In this document: positions 35,213 through 43,589 of the stretch, in pieces
Numbering within the stretch: position 1 is the stretch's first letter
Layout: each line of letters begins with the position of its first letter
Origin: an uncultured Bifidobacterium sp.
GTDB taxonomy: Bacteria > Actinomycetota > Actinomycetes > Actinomycetales > Bifidobacteriaceae
NCBI RefSeq assembly: GCF_959020145.1
Contig: NZ_CAUEQY010000004.1
Location: forward strand, 1-64,000
Direction: 5' to 3'
DNA: 64,000 nt
Translations under genes and position numbers: made by a program
Notes under the pieces: model-generated
The model's input: only the letters and a program-made list of their open reading frames with translations
What the model was told of the DNA's origin: nothing
Databases searched by the model: none

Positions 35213-36244
35213 TCAGTCCCTTCTTCCTTGTCTGGTCATGCTTGCGTAATCCGCGCCTTGGTCGAACCGTTTGCGCCATCGTGCGGGAATCGGTCTGGTC
35301 AATTCCACCGCGCGCAATCTGACGGACGCCGATCGTGGATTGTTGGCGATTTCCTCCGCGTCCGCCTTGATGGCGCCGCGGGTCAGTTCCTTGAAGAACG
35401 GCATCATGTCGGGCGGCACCACGGGCATATCCGCCGGAGCGTCGACCTTAAGCCCTTGGTTCATGAAGGCTTTGACGGTTTTGTCTTCCAACGAGTGGTA
35501 CGACTCCACCACCAGACGTCCTCCCACTGCAAGGTGGTTGGCGATTTGCGGCAGCGTGCCGGCAAGCTTGTCCAGTTCGCCGTTGACTTCGATGCGCAGC
35601 GCCTGGAAGACGCGTTTCGCGGGGTTGCCGGCGGGACGGTGGGCCTGCGGCACGACCTCGTCCACCAAACGATTGAGCTGGCCCGACGTGGTCAGCGGCT
35701 CGGTTTCACGCCGGCGTACGATTTCCCGTGCGATCTGCTTGGAGAACCGCTCCTCGCCGTATGTGCGGAAGATACGCACCAAATCGGCGAACGAATATTC
35801 GGCGAGCACCTGCTCTGCGGTCAGGGGCTGCGTCACGTCCATACGCATGTCGAGCGGCGCGTCATGGGAATAGGAGAAGCCACGTTCCGTCTCATCGATC
35901 TGCAGGCTGGACAATCCGAGGTCCATGAACACCGCGTTGACCTTGTCGACGCCTTGGTCGGAAAGCACTTGGGAGAAGTCGTCGAATGCCGCGTGCACGG
36001 GCGTGAAACGGTCGGCAAGGCCTTCCATTTCCATGCGTTTCGTGGCGAGCGCGAGCGCCTCGGTGTCCCGGTCGATGCCGATCAGGCGGGCGTTGGGGCT
36101 TGCTTTGAGGAACGCTGTGGAATGCCCGGCGAGGCCGAGTGTGCAATCCACCGCGATCGAGCCGGGCTTCGCCAATGCCGGTGCCACCAGGTCCACGCAA
36201 TCGCGGAGCAGCACCGGCTGATGAATCGTCGTCACGTCTGTCAT
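35213..36244 (-). CDS. rsmH: 16S rRNA (cytosine-1402-N4)-methyltransferase
   Basis: Methylates C1402 in the ribosomal P-site region. The 343-residue SAM enzyme shows HQPVLLRDCVD at the start, the SAM loop DCTLGLAGHSTAFL, the VNAVFMDLGLSSLQID motif, and the C-terminal SYHSLEDKTVK. The ATG shares a base with the mraZ stop (TAATG). This is its conserved position as second gene of the dcw cluster. Confidence 0.96.
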   Translation of the reverse strand: MTDVTTIHQPVLLRDCVDLVAPALAKPGSIAVDCTLGLAGHSTAFLKASPNARLIGIDRDTEALALATKRMEMEGLADRFTPVHAAFDDFSQVLSDQGVDKVNAVFMDLGLSSLQIDETERGFSYSHDAPLDMRMDVTQPLTAEQVLAEYSFADLVRIFRTYGEERFSKQIAREIVRRRETEPLTTSGQLNRLVDEVVPQAHRPAGNPAKRVFQALRIEVNGELDKLAGTLPQIANHLAVGGRLVVESYHSLEDKTVKAFMNQGLKVDAPADMPVVPPDMMPFFKELTRGAIKADAEEIANNPRSASVRLRAVELTRPIPARWRKRFDQGADYASMTRQGRRD

Positions 36245-36759
36245 TAGAACTCCATCGCCGGCAATACGTCATCGGCAATGTCGGAATATCCTTGTTCCTT
36301 GTCGGCCAAGTAATCCTCCCATGCCTGTCTGTTCCAAATCTCGGCCCGGGTTCCCACGCCGATCACCACAATGTCGCTGCCCAGATTCGCGTAATCGCGG
36401 AGCATCTGCGGCACAAGCACACGTCCTTGCTTGTCTGGCTCCTGGTCGACCGCGCCGGAAAGGAACACACGCAGGTAGTCGCGTGCCGCCTTGTTTCCCA
36501 TGGACGTGCGTTGGATCTGCACCGCGATCCGTCTGAATTCCGATTGCGGCAGCAGGTAGACGCATCGTTCCTGGCCTCTTGCCATCACCATGCCGGAGCC
36601 CAGTTGGCTGCGGAACTTCGCAGGCAATGCCATACGTCCTTTGGCGTCGATTTTCGGAGTGTAGGTGCCCAGCAGCAATGGCGGCAAGTCCGCCATCATG
36701 CCGCCGGATTGAGCCGGGTCATCGTCGGAGACGGATTCTGTTCCAATGTCATGGACCAT
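36244..36759 (-). CDS. mraZ: Transcriptional regulator MraZ
   Basis: First gene of the dcw operon and, in studied bacteria, its DNA-binding repressor. The protein of 171 residues has two SpoVT/AbrB-like halves, with the segments GTYTPKIDAKGRMALPAKFR and later DKQGRVLVPQMLRDYA. The ATG at 36759 follows a perfect AAGGAGGTG, so a 20-residue leader before the usual MraZ start is likely real. Four 10-base-spaced TGGGG/TGGTG boxes lie upstream on the coding strand and match the known MraZ operator architecture. Confidence 0.95.
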   Translation of the reverse strand: MVHDIGTESVSDDDPAQSGGMMADLPPLLLGTYTPKIDAKGRMALPAKFRSQLGSGMVMARGQERCVYLLPQSEFRRIAVQIQRTSMGNKAARDYLRVFLSGAVDQEPDKQGRVLVPQMLRDYANLGSDIVVIGVGTRAEIWNRQAWEDYLADKEQGYSDIADDVLPAMEF

Positions 36760-36809
36760 TACCGCACCTCCTTTTTGCCCACACTCGGCCCACCAATCCG
36801 AGACACTTT

Positions 36810-36844
36810 CCCCACTCTACCCCACTGCTCACCATTTTTCCCCA
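36810..36844 (-). promoter_or_regulatory. MraZ operator: four boxes at 10-base spacing
   Basis: Reading along the mraZ coding strand, TGGGG, TGGTG, TGGGG and TGGGG occur exactly every ten bases, each followed by a five-base spacer (36840-36844, 36830-36834, 36820-36824, 36810-36814). MraZ is known to bind TGGGN repeats with N5 spacers. The array ends about 50 bases before the mraZ start and would overlap the promoter. Confidence 0.85.
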
Positions 36845-37019
36845 CGAAAAAGCAAAAATGCCTCAAAATATTGTCGATTTCTCCCCATATTTGAGATTGC
36901 GCGTCCGCACCGTACAGTTCCGTCGCTGTCAGACCGTCGCGATTCGCCGCGATCACTCGCCGCTCGTAGAAGCCTTGGGGTACATTAGAGTGCCTTAAGT
37001 TTTTGATGAAGGGACAGCA

Positions 37020-39299
37020 ATGTCGAGTTATTCCGCCCAGTTGCGTGAGGAGCAACAGGCCGTCAGCCGCGCATATGATCGTCTGGACGCGTTGAGGGCG
37101 CAGGCTCGGTCGCGTCTCGACACGGTCCGGGCCGCAGGATCGCACGGTTCGCCCACGCAACGCACCGAACGCGATTCCTTCGCCACCATGTACGAGGACC
37201 GTCTCACCCAGCTTCGTGCGGTGGAGGATCGTCTGGTTTTCGGCAGGCTCGACGACGTGCATGGCGCGCATCGCTACATTGGGCGTATCGGCCTGTCCGA
37301 TGAGGATCATGAGCCGATTCTCACCGACTGGCGTGCCGACGCGGCACGCCCGTTCTATGAGGCGACGCCTTCGAATCATGGCGACATCGTCATGCGCCGG
37401 CATATCACGTTGAGTTTCCGGGAAGTGGTCGGCGTCGAGGATGAGGTGCTCGACGTGCATTCCGATCAGGTCGGCGAGGCGTCCTCCAATGGCACATTGA
37501 CCGGCGAGGGTGCTCTGCTTGCGTCGCTTAACGCCAAACGCACCGGCAAGATGACCGATATCGTGGCCACCATCCAGGGCGAGCAGGACCGTATCATCCG
37601 TGCGGACCTCAACCAGGCGGTGGTGGTGCAGGGCGGTCCGGGAACCGGCAAAACCGCGGTCGCGTTGCATCGCGCGGCCTACCTGTTGTATACGCATCGT
37701 CGCGCGTTGCAGCGTTCCGGAGTGCTGGTGGTCGGCCCCAGCTCGACGTTCCTGCATTACATCGACCAGGTGCTCCCCTCGCTGGGTGAGACGGGTGTGG
37801 TCAGCCGTACCATCGCGGATCTGATTCCCGGCATCATCGCCACCGCGCATGACGACCCGTATGCGGCCAAGCTCAAGGGTGAACGCCGTATGGCCAAGGC
37901 GATCGCCAATGCCGTGGCGGCTCGTGAACGCGTGCCTTCGCATCTGCCGGTCATCCGCATCAACGGTTTCAACGTGCCGATGGTGCGTGCGGATATCGAG
38001 CAGGCCATCGCCGATGCCAAGCGCACGCGGCAGCCGCATAACAAGGCGCGCGAGACCTTCGTGCGCGACATGCTGTCGGCCATGCGCAACCGGTACGTCG
38101 AACGGCTTGACTACGAGCCGGAGCAGGCCGAGCTTAACGATGTGATGCAGCAGTTGCGTATGAACGACGATTTGTGCAAGACGCTGAACCTCGCATGGCT
38201 GCCGATGACCGGCGAATGGCTGGTCGACCAGCTGTTCGCGAAACCGCAGCAATTGCGCCGTTTCGCCCCCTGGCTCGAAGAGCGTGACATCGAGACGCTG
38301 ACGCGTCCGAAGGGCTCGCCCTTCACCGTCAGCGACGTACCTCTGCTGGATGAGGCCATGGAATTGCTTGGACCGGATCCGAAGGCCGTGGCCAGGCAGA
38401 AGGCGTTGGATGCCAAGCGCGCCGAGGAAGAGCAGTTCGCCAAGGACACGCTGGCGCAGGCCGGTATCGGTTCCGGCATCGTCACTTCGCAGATGCTGGT
38501 GGACAATATCAATGGCATGGACGCCGAATTGACCGCGCAGCGCGCCGCGGCCGACCGCGAGTGGACGTATGGCCATATCGTGGTGGATGAGGCGCAGGAG
38601 CTGACCGCGATGGATTGGCGCATGCTGATCCGTCGTTGTCCGTCGCGCTCGTTCACGATTGTGGGCGACGTGGCGCAGACCTCCGCGTTGGGCGGCACCC
38701 GGTCCTGGCGTCGCATGATGGATCCGCTGTTCGGCGAACGCAACTGGCAGCTCAACGAGTTGACGATCAACTACCGCAATCCGAAGGAGGTGTCACAGCT
38801 CGCCAGCGATTTCGCCTCGTCCGAAGGCCTGTACATCTCCACGGTGAACGCCGTGCGTGGCGTCCCGGATTCAGTCAAGCGTCTCACCTTGCGTGACGAT
38901 AGCCTGATCGGCGACGCCGTCGCGCAGCAGACCGTCGAGTTGGTGCGCGCCTACGTTTCCTCCGACGGTACCGGTCGTGTGGCGATCATCGCGCCGGACG
39001 ATATGCTCAAGCCGTTGCGCGCACGCGTATACGCACAACTTCAGGATGAGCTCGACCCGAAGGAATTCGACAGGCTCGATGCCCAGAGTTCCTGGGACGA
39101 GCAGGTCACCGTATGTTCCACACAGACCGTGAAGGGTCTGGAGTATGATGCCGTGATGGTGGTCCAGCCCGGACGAATCGAGGAGAACGCGCCGTCGCGT
39201 ATCGTAGCGGCCTCCGATTTGTATGTCGCCATGACGAGGCCCACGCAGCGTCTGCTTATACTGCGGACAAAAGACGACGAAAAGCTGCTCAAGCTATAA
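37020..39299 (+). CDS. helD: HelD-like RNA polymerase-recycling ATPase (UvrD/Rep-type helicase fold)
   Basis: A 759-residue superfamily-1 helicase-fold protein. HelD proteins bind stalled or post-termination RNA polymerase and pull nucleic acid out. The N-terminal 100 residues form the predicted coiled-coil arm (QLREEQQAVSRAYDRLDALR). Then come Walker A GGPGTGKTAVALHR (about 204-217), Walker B VVDEAQELTAMDW (about 521) and motif VI near VAMTRPTQRLLIL. Insertion of a long middle segment (about 330-500) is typical of HelD rather than UvrD. It is divergent from mraZ, and serA follows after ten bases. A DNA-repair helicase is the less likely alternative. Confidence 0.85.
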   Translation: MSSYSAQLREEQQAVSRAYDRLDALRAQARSRLDTVRAAGSHGSPTQRTERDSFATMYEDRLTQLRAVEDRLVFGRLDDVHGAHRYIGRIGLSDEDHEPILTDWRADAARPFYEATPSNHGDIVMRRHITLSFREVVGVEDEVLDVHSDQVGEASSNGTLTGEGALLASLNAKRTGKMTDIVATIQGEQDRIIRADLNQAVVVQGGPGTGKTAVALHRAAYLLYTHRRALQRSGVLVVGPSSTFLHYIDQVLPSLGETGVVSRTIADLIPGIIATAHDDPYAAKLKGERRMAKAIANAVAARERVPSHLPVIRINGFNVPMVRADIEQAIADAKRTRQPHNKARETFVRDMLSAMRNRYVERLDYEPEQAELNDVMQQLRMNDDLCKTLNLAWLPMTGEWLVDQLFAKPQQLRRFAPWLEERDIETLTRPKGSPFTVSDVPLLDEAMELLGPDPKAVARQKALDAKRAEEEQFAKDTLAQAGIGSGIVTSQMLVDNINGMDAELTAQRAAADREWTYGHIVVDEAQELTAMDWRMLIRRCPSRSFTIVGDVAQTSALGGTRSWRRMMDPLFGERNWQLNELTINYRNPKEVSQLASDFASSEGLYISTVNAVRGVPDSVKRLTLRDDSLIGDAVAQQTVELVRAYVSSDGTGRVAIIAPDDMLKPLRARVYAQLQDELDPKEFDRLDAQSSWDEQVTVCSTQTVKGLEYDAVMVVQPGRIEENAPSRIVAASDLYVAMTRPTQRLLILRTKDDEKLLKL

Positions 39300-39309
39300 G
39301 GTAGGAACC

Positions 39310-40509
39310 ATGCCTAAAGCATTGTTACTTGAAAACATCCATCCCGACGCGGCGCAGTCGCTGCGCGACCATGGCTTCGAGGTCGAGTGCCTCAAGGGAG
39401 CCCTGAGCGAGGACGAGCTGATTGATGCGTTGGAAGGTGTCGACCTGCTCGGCATCCGTTCCAAGACCAGTGTGACCCGCAAGGTCATCGACGCGCGTCC
39501 GACGCTCACCGCGGTCGGCTGCTTCTGCATTGGCACCAACCAGGTGGATCTCGAATACGCGGGCAAGAACGGCATCGCCGTCTTCAACGCGCCGTATTCG
39601 AATACCCGTTCCGTGGTGGAGCTGGTGATCGGCGACATCATCTGCCTGATGCGCCGCATTCCCGCGCACACCCATCATATGAAGCACGGCATGTGGGATA
39701 AGTCCGCCTCCGGCTCCCATGAGGTCCGAGGCAAGACGCTCGGCATCATCGGCTACGGCAACATCGGCTCCCAGCTTTCCGTCGTCGCCGAGGCGCTTGG
39801 CATGCGCGTGCTGTTCTACGACATTGAAGAGAAGCTCGCCATGGGCAACGCCCACCGTTGCGACACGCTCAACGAATTGCTGGAACAGTCCGATGTGGTC
39901 ACGCTTCATGTGGATGGACGCAAGTCGAACACGGGATTCTTCGGCGAAGACCAGTTCGAGCATATGAAGCAGGATGCCATCTTCATCAACCTGTCCCGTG
40001 GTTTCGTGGCGGATTTGGATGCGTTGAAGAAGCATCTGGATTCCGGCCATCTGTCCGGCGCGGCGGTGGACGTGTTCCCAATCGAACCGAAGAAGACCGG
40101 CGACGAGTTCCTGACCGACCTTGCGGACGAGGACAACATGATCCTCACCCCGCATATCGGCGGCTCCACGCTTGAGGCGCAGAAGTCCATCGGACAGTTC
40201 GTCTCCCAGCGTCTTGAGGATTATTGGTTCAAGGGTTCCACCATGTTGTCGGTGAATCTGCCGCAGATCACCCTGTCCGACATCAAGTCGAATTTCCGCA
40301 TCGCCCACCTGCATGCGAATCTTCCGGGTGTGCTGGCACGCGTCAACCGTGTGCTGGGCGAGGACGGCATCAACATCGCCGCCCAGGCCTTGGGCACGGA
40401 AGGCGAGATCGGCTATGTGGTCACCGATGTGGCACAGCGCCCGGACCAGAGGGCTCTCGACCAGCTCGCCTCCATCGAGGGTACGATCCGCATGCGCGTG
40501 ATCAGCTGA
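39310..40509 (+). CDS. serA: D-3-phosphoglycerate dehydrogenase
   Basis: First enzyme of serine biosynthesis, oxidising 3-phosphoglycerate. The protein has 399 residues: a substrate domain, the NAD Rossmann domain with GIIGYGNIGSQLSVVAEAL, the LTPHIGGSTLEAQ catalytic-His segment, and a C-terminal ACT domain (from FRIAHLHANLPGVLARVN) for feedback by serine. The length is that of the E. coli type and lacks the extra ASB domain of many actinobacterial SerA proteins. It lies ten bases after helD. Confidence 0.94.
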   Translation: MPKALLLENIHPDAAQSLRDHGFEVECLKGALSEDELIDALEGVDLLGIRSKTSVTRKVIDARPTLTAVGCFCIGTNQVDLEYAGKNGIAVFNAPYSNTRSVVELVIGDIICLMRRIPAHTHHMKHGMWDKSASGSHEVRGKTLGIIGYGNIGSQLSVVAEALGMRVLFYDIEEKLAMGNAHRCDTLNELLEQSDVVTLHVDGRKSNTGFFGEDQFEHMKQDAIFINLSRGFVADLDALKKHLDSGHLSGAAVDVFPIEPKKTGDEFLTDLADEDNMILTPHIGGSTLEAQKSIGQFVSQRLEDYWFKGSTMLSVNLPQITLSDIKSNFRIAHLHANLPGVLARVNRVLGEDGINIAAQALGTEGEIGYVVTDVAQRPDQRALDQLASIEGTIRMRVIS

Positions 40510-40533
40510 GCACGCAATACGAAACGTTACGAT

Positions 40534-40583
40534 AATGCGGGCGGGGTTCCAACCATCAGGATTGGAACCCCGCCCGCATTATA
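40534..40583. terminator. Bidirectional terminator between serA and nrdR
   Basis: A perfect stem of about 20 bases (core GCGGGCGGGGTTCCAA / TTGGAACCCCGCCCGC) is flanked by ATAAT/ATTAT ends and lies between convergent genes. Confidence 0.9.
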
Positions 40584-40625
40584 TATGCTGTATTTGCTTA
40601 CGGATGCGGCACCCGTCTCACACCA

Positions 40626-41078
40626 TCATTCGGAACTTGCGCCCTTCAGCTCGTCGATGGCCCTTTGGAAGTCCTCCAGATTCTCGAAATTCTGGTAGAC
40701 GCTGGCGAAGCGCATGTACGCCACCATGTCCAAGTCACGCAGCGGCTTGAGAATCGCCTTGCCGACCTCATCAGATTTGACTTGGGCCAATCCTCGTGAA
40801 CGAAGATCTTCCTCGACCTTCTGCCCCAGCATCTTCAGATCGTCCTCGTTGATGGGACGGCCCTGGCATGCCTTGCGCACGCCGGAAATCACCTTATTGC
40901 GGTCGAATTGCTCGACGTTTCCGGAACGCTTCACGACCAATAGCATGGTCGTCTCCAATGTGGTGAATCGCTTGGAGCATTTCGGGCATTCGCGCCTGCG
41001 ACGGATGGAGTGACCATCGTCGCTAATACGGGTATCGACCACCTTGGTGTCTGGATTCTGGCAAAACGGGCAATGCAT
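40626..41078 (-). CDS. nrdR: Transcriptional repressor NrdR
   Basis: Represses ribonucleotide reductase genes when dATP is bound. The 150-residue protein has the N-terminal zinc ribbon (CPFC, then CPKC 28 residues later) and an ATP-cone domain starting at VVKRSGNVEQFDRNKV. The ATG at 41078 starts exactly at the conserved MHCPFCQNPDT; the 35-residue leader of the longer frame is not conserved. It follows the LysM gene after 49 bases on the same strand. Clustering of lexA, a small division inhibitor and nrdR is common in actinobacteria. Confidence 0.95.
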   Translation of the reverse strand: MHCPFCQNPDTKVVDTRISDDGHSIRRRRECPKCSKRFTTLETTMLLVVKRSGNVEQFDRNKVISGVRKACQGRPINEDDLKMLGQKVEEDLRSRGLAQVKSDEVGKAILKPLRDLDMVAYMRFASVYQNFENLEDFQRAIDELKGASSE

Positions 41079-41127
41079 GTTGTCCAGAATAGACTGAGCC
41101 CTTGAAATAAGCCACGCTTGGCGGCCC

Positions 41128-41433
41128 CTACGCCTCATGGGGAACAATGAGGCGCTGCCCCGCATGCAAAGACACCGTATCAAGGTTGTTCAGCCGCATC
41201 AGTTCATCCACCGTATCTCCGACATTGCCACCCTCCGGAGTGATGCTCGCCGCATACCTCCACAAGGTGTCGCCGGGTTGCACCGTATACACGGCGACAG
41301 CGGTGGAATCCGGCGCGGACTGCGCACTTCCGGGCGCGATGAATCCAAAAAGACACCAGGCAAGACCGGCCGCCATGATCGCCATGGCGATTCGATTTGC
41401 CACATTTCCGATATTCGCCGCACCGTTCACCAC
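41128..41433 (-). CDS. Small LysM-domain membrane protein, probable SOS-induced division inhibitor
   Basis: A 101-residue protein with one N-terminal membrane helix or signal anchor (AMAIMAAGLAWCLFGFIAP) and a LysM domain (YTVQPGDTLWRYA ... LHAGQRLIVP), which binds glycan chains. It is divergent from lexA, as yneA is in Bacillus and divS in Corynebacterium, and two adjacent SOS boxes lie right in front of its ribosome site. Those relatives delay division during DNA damage. The GTG at 41433 follows AAGGAG; the next codon is also GTG. The function is inferred from architecture, position and the boxes. Confidence 0.82.
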   Translation of the reverse strand: MVNGAANIGNVANRIAMAIMAAGLAWCLFGFIAPGSAQSAPDSTAVAVYTVQPGDTLWRYAASITPEGGNVGDTVDELMRLNNLDTVSLHAGQRLIVPHEA

Positions 41434-41444
41434 GCCACTCCTTT

Positions 41445-41476
41445 TCGAACAGCTGTTCTATCGAACGCTTGTTCCA
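41445..41476. promoter_or_regulatory. Two adjacent SOS (LexA) boxes
   Basis: TCGAACAGCTGTTCTA (41445-41460) and TCGAACGCTTGTTCCA (41461-41476) abut without a gap. Both fit the gram-positive SOS consensus TCGAAC-N4-GTTCGA with one or two mismatches. The first ends 12 bases before the LysM gene start, so LexA would block its promoter. Confidence 0.85.
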
Positions 41477-41512
41477 AGTATGGCACATATGTTCGATAAA
41501 CGCAAACACACC

Positions 41513-41528
41513 TCGAACAGATGTTTGA
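41513..41528. promoter_or_regulatory. SOS (LexA) box before lexA
   Basis: TCGAACAGATGTTTGA, 52 bases upstream of the lexA GTG, has one mismatch to the consensus. It probably mediates autoregulation. A weaker half-matching site (GTTCGA at 41491-41496) lies between it and the tandem boxes. Confidence 0.85.
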
Positions 41529-41580
41529 TTTTATCGGCGTTTCGCGTTATGCTTCTAAGGAACTACGAAAGGAGCCCATC

Positions 41581-42294
41581 GTGAGCACCATCCCCTTCAC
41601 GCCCAAGAAGAGCGACGAGCGTCCGGATGAAAGCACGTTGACCGACCGCCAGCGCAAGGTGCTTGACGCCATCAAAACGCATTTGGCCAAGCAGGGATTC
41701 GCTCCTTCGTTCCGTGAGATTGGTGAGGCCGCAGGGCTTAAAAGCCCGTCATCCGTCAAACACCAGCTTCAGGTTCTTGACGAAAAAGGCTTCATCCGCA
41801 TGAACGCGAACAAGGGGAGGGCCATCGAAGTGGTGAACCTCAATGACGAGGAGCCGAATGGAAAAGTCGCCCAGGTCATCCCGTTCCCCAGTCAGGACGA
41901 CGCATGCGGCTCCATCATGGCCTCGCATGACGTTCCACTGGTCGGGCGCATCGCCGCCGGCGTGCCGATCACGGCCGAGCAGCATGTCGATGATGTGATG
42001 AGGCTTCCCGAACGGCTTACCGGCACCGGCAATCTGTTCATGCTTGAAGTGCACGGTGATTCCATGATCGACGCCGCCATTTGCGATGGTGATTTCGTGG
42101 TGGTCCGCGAGCAGAACAGCGCGGAGAATGGCGATATCGTCGCCGCATTGCTGGATGACGAGGCCACGGTCAAGACGTTCCGCAAGGATCACGGCCATGT
42201 CTGGCTGATTCCGCACAATCCGGCCTACTCCCCCATCGACGGCACGCATGCCGAGATCATGGGCAAGGTCGTCACCGTGCTGCGCAAGATCTGA
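41581..42294 (+). CDS. lexA: LexA repressor
   Basis: Repressor of the SOS regulon that self-cleaves when RecA is activated. It has 237 residues: a winged helix-turn-helix (FREIGEAAGLKSPSSVKHQ, about 39-57), a linker, and a serine-protease domain with the Ala-Gly cleavage site in IAAGVPI (about 121), Ser in HGDSMIDA (about 158) and Lys in EATVKTF (about 196). The GTG at 41581 follows GAAAGGAG. The longer frame from 41521 would start within an SOS box region and is rejected. Confidence 0.96.
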   Translation: MSTIPFTPKKSDERPDESTLTDRQRKVLDAIKTHLAKQGFAPSFREIGEAAGLKSPSSVKHQLQVLDEKGFIRMNANKGRAIEVVNLNDEEPNGKVAQVIPFPSQDDACGSIMASHDVPLVGRIAAGVPITAEQHVDDVMRLPERLTGTGNLFMLEVHGDSMIDAAICDGDFVVVREQNSAENGDIVAALLDDEATVKTFRKDHGHVWLIPHNPAYSPIDGTHAEIMGKVVTVLRKI

Positions 42295-42313
42295 TTGCTT
42301 TCACACGTTAAAC

Positions 42314-42364
42314 GGCAAAGGGCGTCGAACATACCATTTTGAGGCATGTCCGACGCCCTTTGCC
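42314..42364. terminator. Terminator between lexA and the cation-efflux gene
   Basis: The arms GGCAAAGGGCGTCG / CGACGCCCTTTGCC, with further pairing inside, lie between convergent genes. The word CCCTTTGCCATAC is repeated just after it. It has no long T-run, so efficiency is uncertain. Confidence 0.65.
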
Positions 42365-42473
42365 ATACCCTTTGCCATACCGCGCGGTTGTGCATTCACC
42401 TTGCGAATCCATCAAGAATGAACGCGAGGGCATTTCAAAATGTCGTCGCATTCTTGAAGTTCGGGAGCACGGT

Positions 42474-43415
42474 TCAGGAATGCAGTTCCTTGCGGCTGTC
42501 CGAATCGTATCCTTCAGGTTCAAGCTGGAAGGTGGTGTGCGGCACGGATACGGGGAAGTGCTCACGCAGGCAGTTCTGCAATTGGGAGAGGATGTCGGCG
42601 GCATCATCCATGGTCAGCCCGCGCTCCACTACCACATGGGCCATGACGACGGGCATGCCGGTAGAGACGGTGCTGGCGTGCAGGTCGTGCACGGCCACCA
42701 CGTGCGGCACCTGCTCAAGATGTTCGCGCACCTCGTCCAGATCGAGTTCCTGTGGGGTTTCCTCCAGCAGCACGCGCACGGCGTTGCGCAGCAGCACGAA
42801 CGCCCGGGGGATCATCATCAATGCGATGATGCCGCCCGCGACGGCATCGAAGCCGACCCAGCCCGTTGAGATCAGCACGATGGCTGAAACGATCACGGCC
42901 ACGGACCCCAATGCGTCGTTCATGACTTCGAGGAACGCGGCTTTCATGTTCATGTTGTCCTCGCTTTGCCCCGCGAGGATGAAGATCGAACCGACGTTGG
43001 CGGCAAGGCCGAGTATGCCCATGAACAGCAGCAACCGCACGTCGTGCACTTCGTCGGCGGCTCCGCCGAACAGCCTCATGCCGGCTTCGACGAGCGCGTA
43101 GATGCCGACGATCAGGAGCACGAGCGCGCCGACCGCGGCGGTGAGCACTTCGAGTCGCGCCCATCCCCAGGTGCGTTTGTTGCTAGGTTTGCGTTGCATG
43201 AGCACCGCGGTGACGGTGGAGGCGATCAGCACCGACATGTCGGTGAGCATGTGGCCGGCGTCGACCAGCAGCGCCAGCGATCCGGTGACGATGGCGCTGA
43301 CCACTTCGGCGATGAACACCGTGGAAGTCAGCCCCAATGACATCATGAGTCTTTTCTGGTGTTCGGCCCCGCTTGCGGCGGTCGTGGCGTCCACACCCGC
43401 ATGGCTGTGTGCCAT
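42474..43415 (-). CDS. Cation diffusion facilitator (CzcD-like) metal efflux protein
   Basis: A proton-coupled exporter of Zn2+ or related divalent metals, 313 residues. Six membrane segments are visible. Two metal-site motifs are present: DAGHMLTDM (HxxxD, about residues 52-60) in helix 2 and the corresponding DALGSVAV (D-x-x-x) in helix 5. A cytoplasmic C-terminal domain of about 80 residues ends the protein, and the N-terminus carries a short His-containing stretch. It is transcribed alone. The precise metal is not predictable. Confidence 0.9.
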   Translation of the reverse strand: MAHSHAGVDATTAASGAEHQKRLMMSLGLTSTVFIAEVVSAIVTGSLALLVDAGHMLTDMSVLIASTVTAVLMQRKPSNKRTWGWARLEVLTAAVGALVLLIVGIYALVEAGMRLFGGAADEVHDVRLLLFMGILGLAANVGSIFILAGQSEDNMNMKAAFLEVMNDALGSVAVIVSAIVLISTGWVGFDAVAGGIIALMMIPRAFVLLRNAVRVLLEETPQELDLDEVREHLEQVPHVVAVHDLHASTVSTGMPVVMAHVVVERGLTMDDAADILSQLQNCLREHFPVSVPHTTFQLEPEGYDSDSRKELHS

Positions 43416-43499
43416 GATGGGTTTCCTTTCGTCGTCTTTGGTTCGATCCGCGGCTATTGAAACCGCTTCTCAATACCATTTTCATTCGTCTCAAAACGC

Positions 43500-43531
43500 A
43501 GGAAACCCCAGTCCGAAGGCTGGGGTTTCCA
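43500..43531 (-). terminator. Terminator after ldh
   Basis: The hairpin GGAAACCCCAG / CTGGGGTTTCC, with a CGAA-type loop, follows the ldh stop by about 60 bases and precedes the cation-efflux gene on the same strand. Confidence 0.75.
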
Positions 43532-43589
43532 AGTTCTGCTGACAGTCTAGCGGCTCACCGCTCCCCTGTCAATAAAGTCAAACCGTCAA

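Noticed and set aside
36759..38576. A 605-residue open frame antisense to helD and running into the mraZ promoter
   Set aside because: The opposite strand encodes an unmistakable HelD with both Walker motifs. The antisense product is Arg/His-rich with no recognisable domain.
42474..43415. Ni/Co-specific assignment for the cation-efflux protein
   Set aside because: The short His-containing N-terminus and motifs do not separate zinc from other metals, so only the family is stated.
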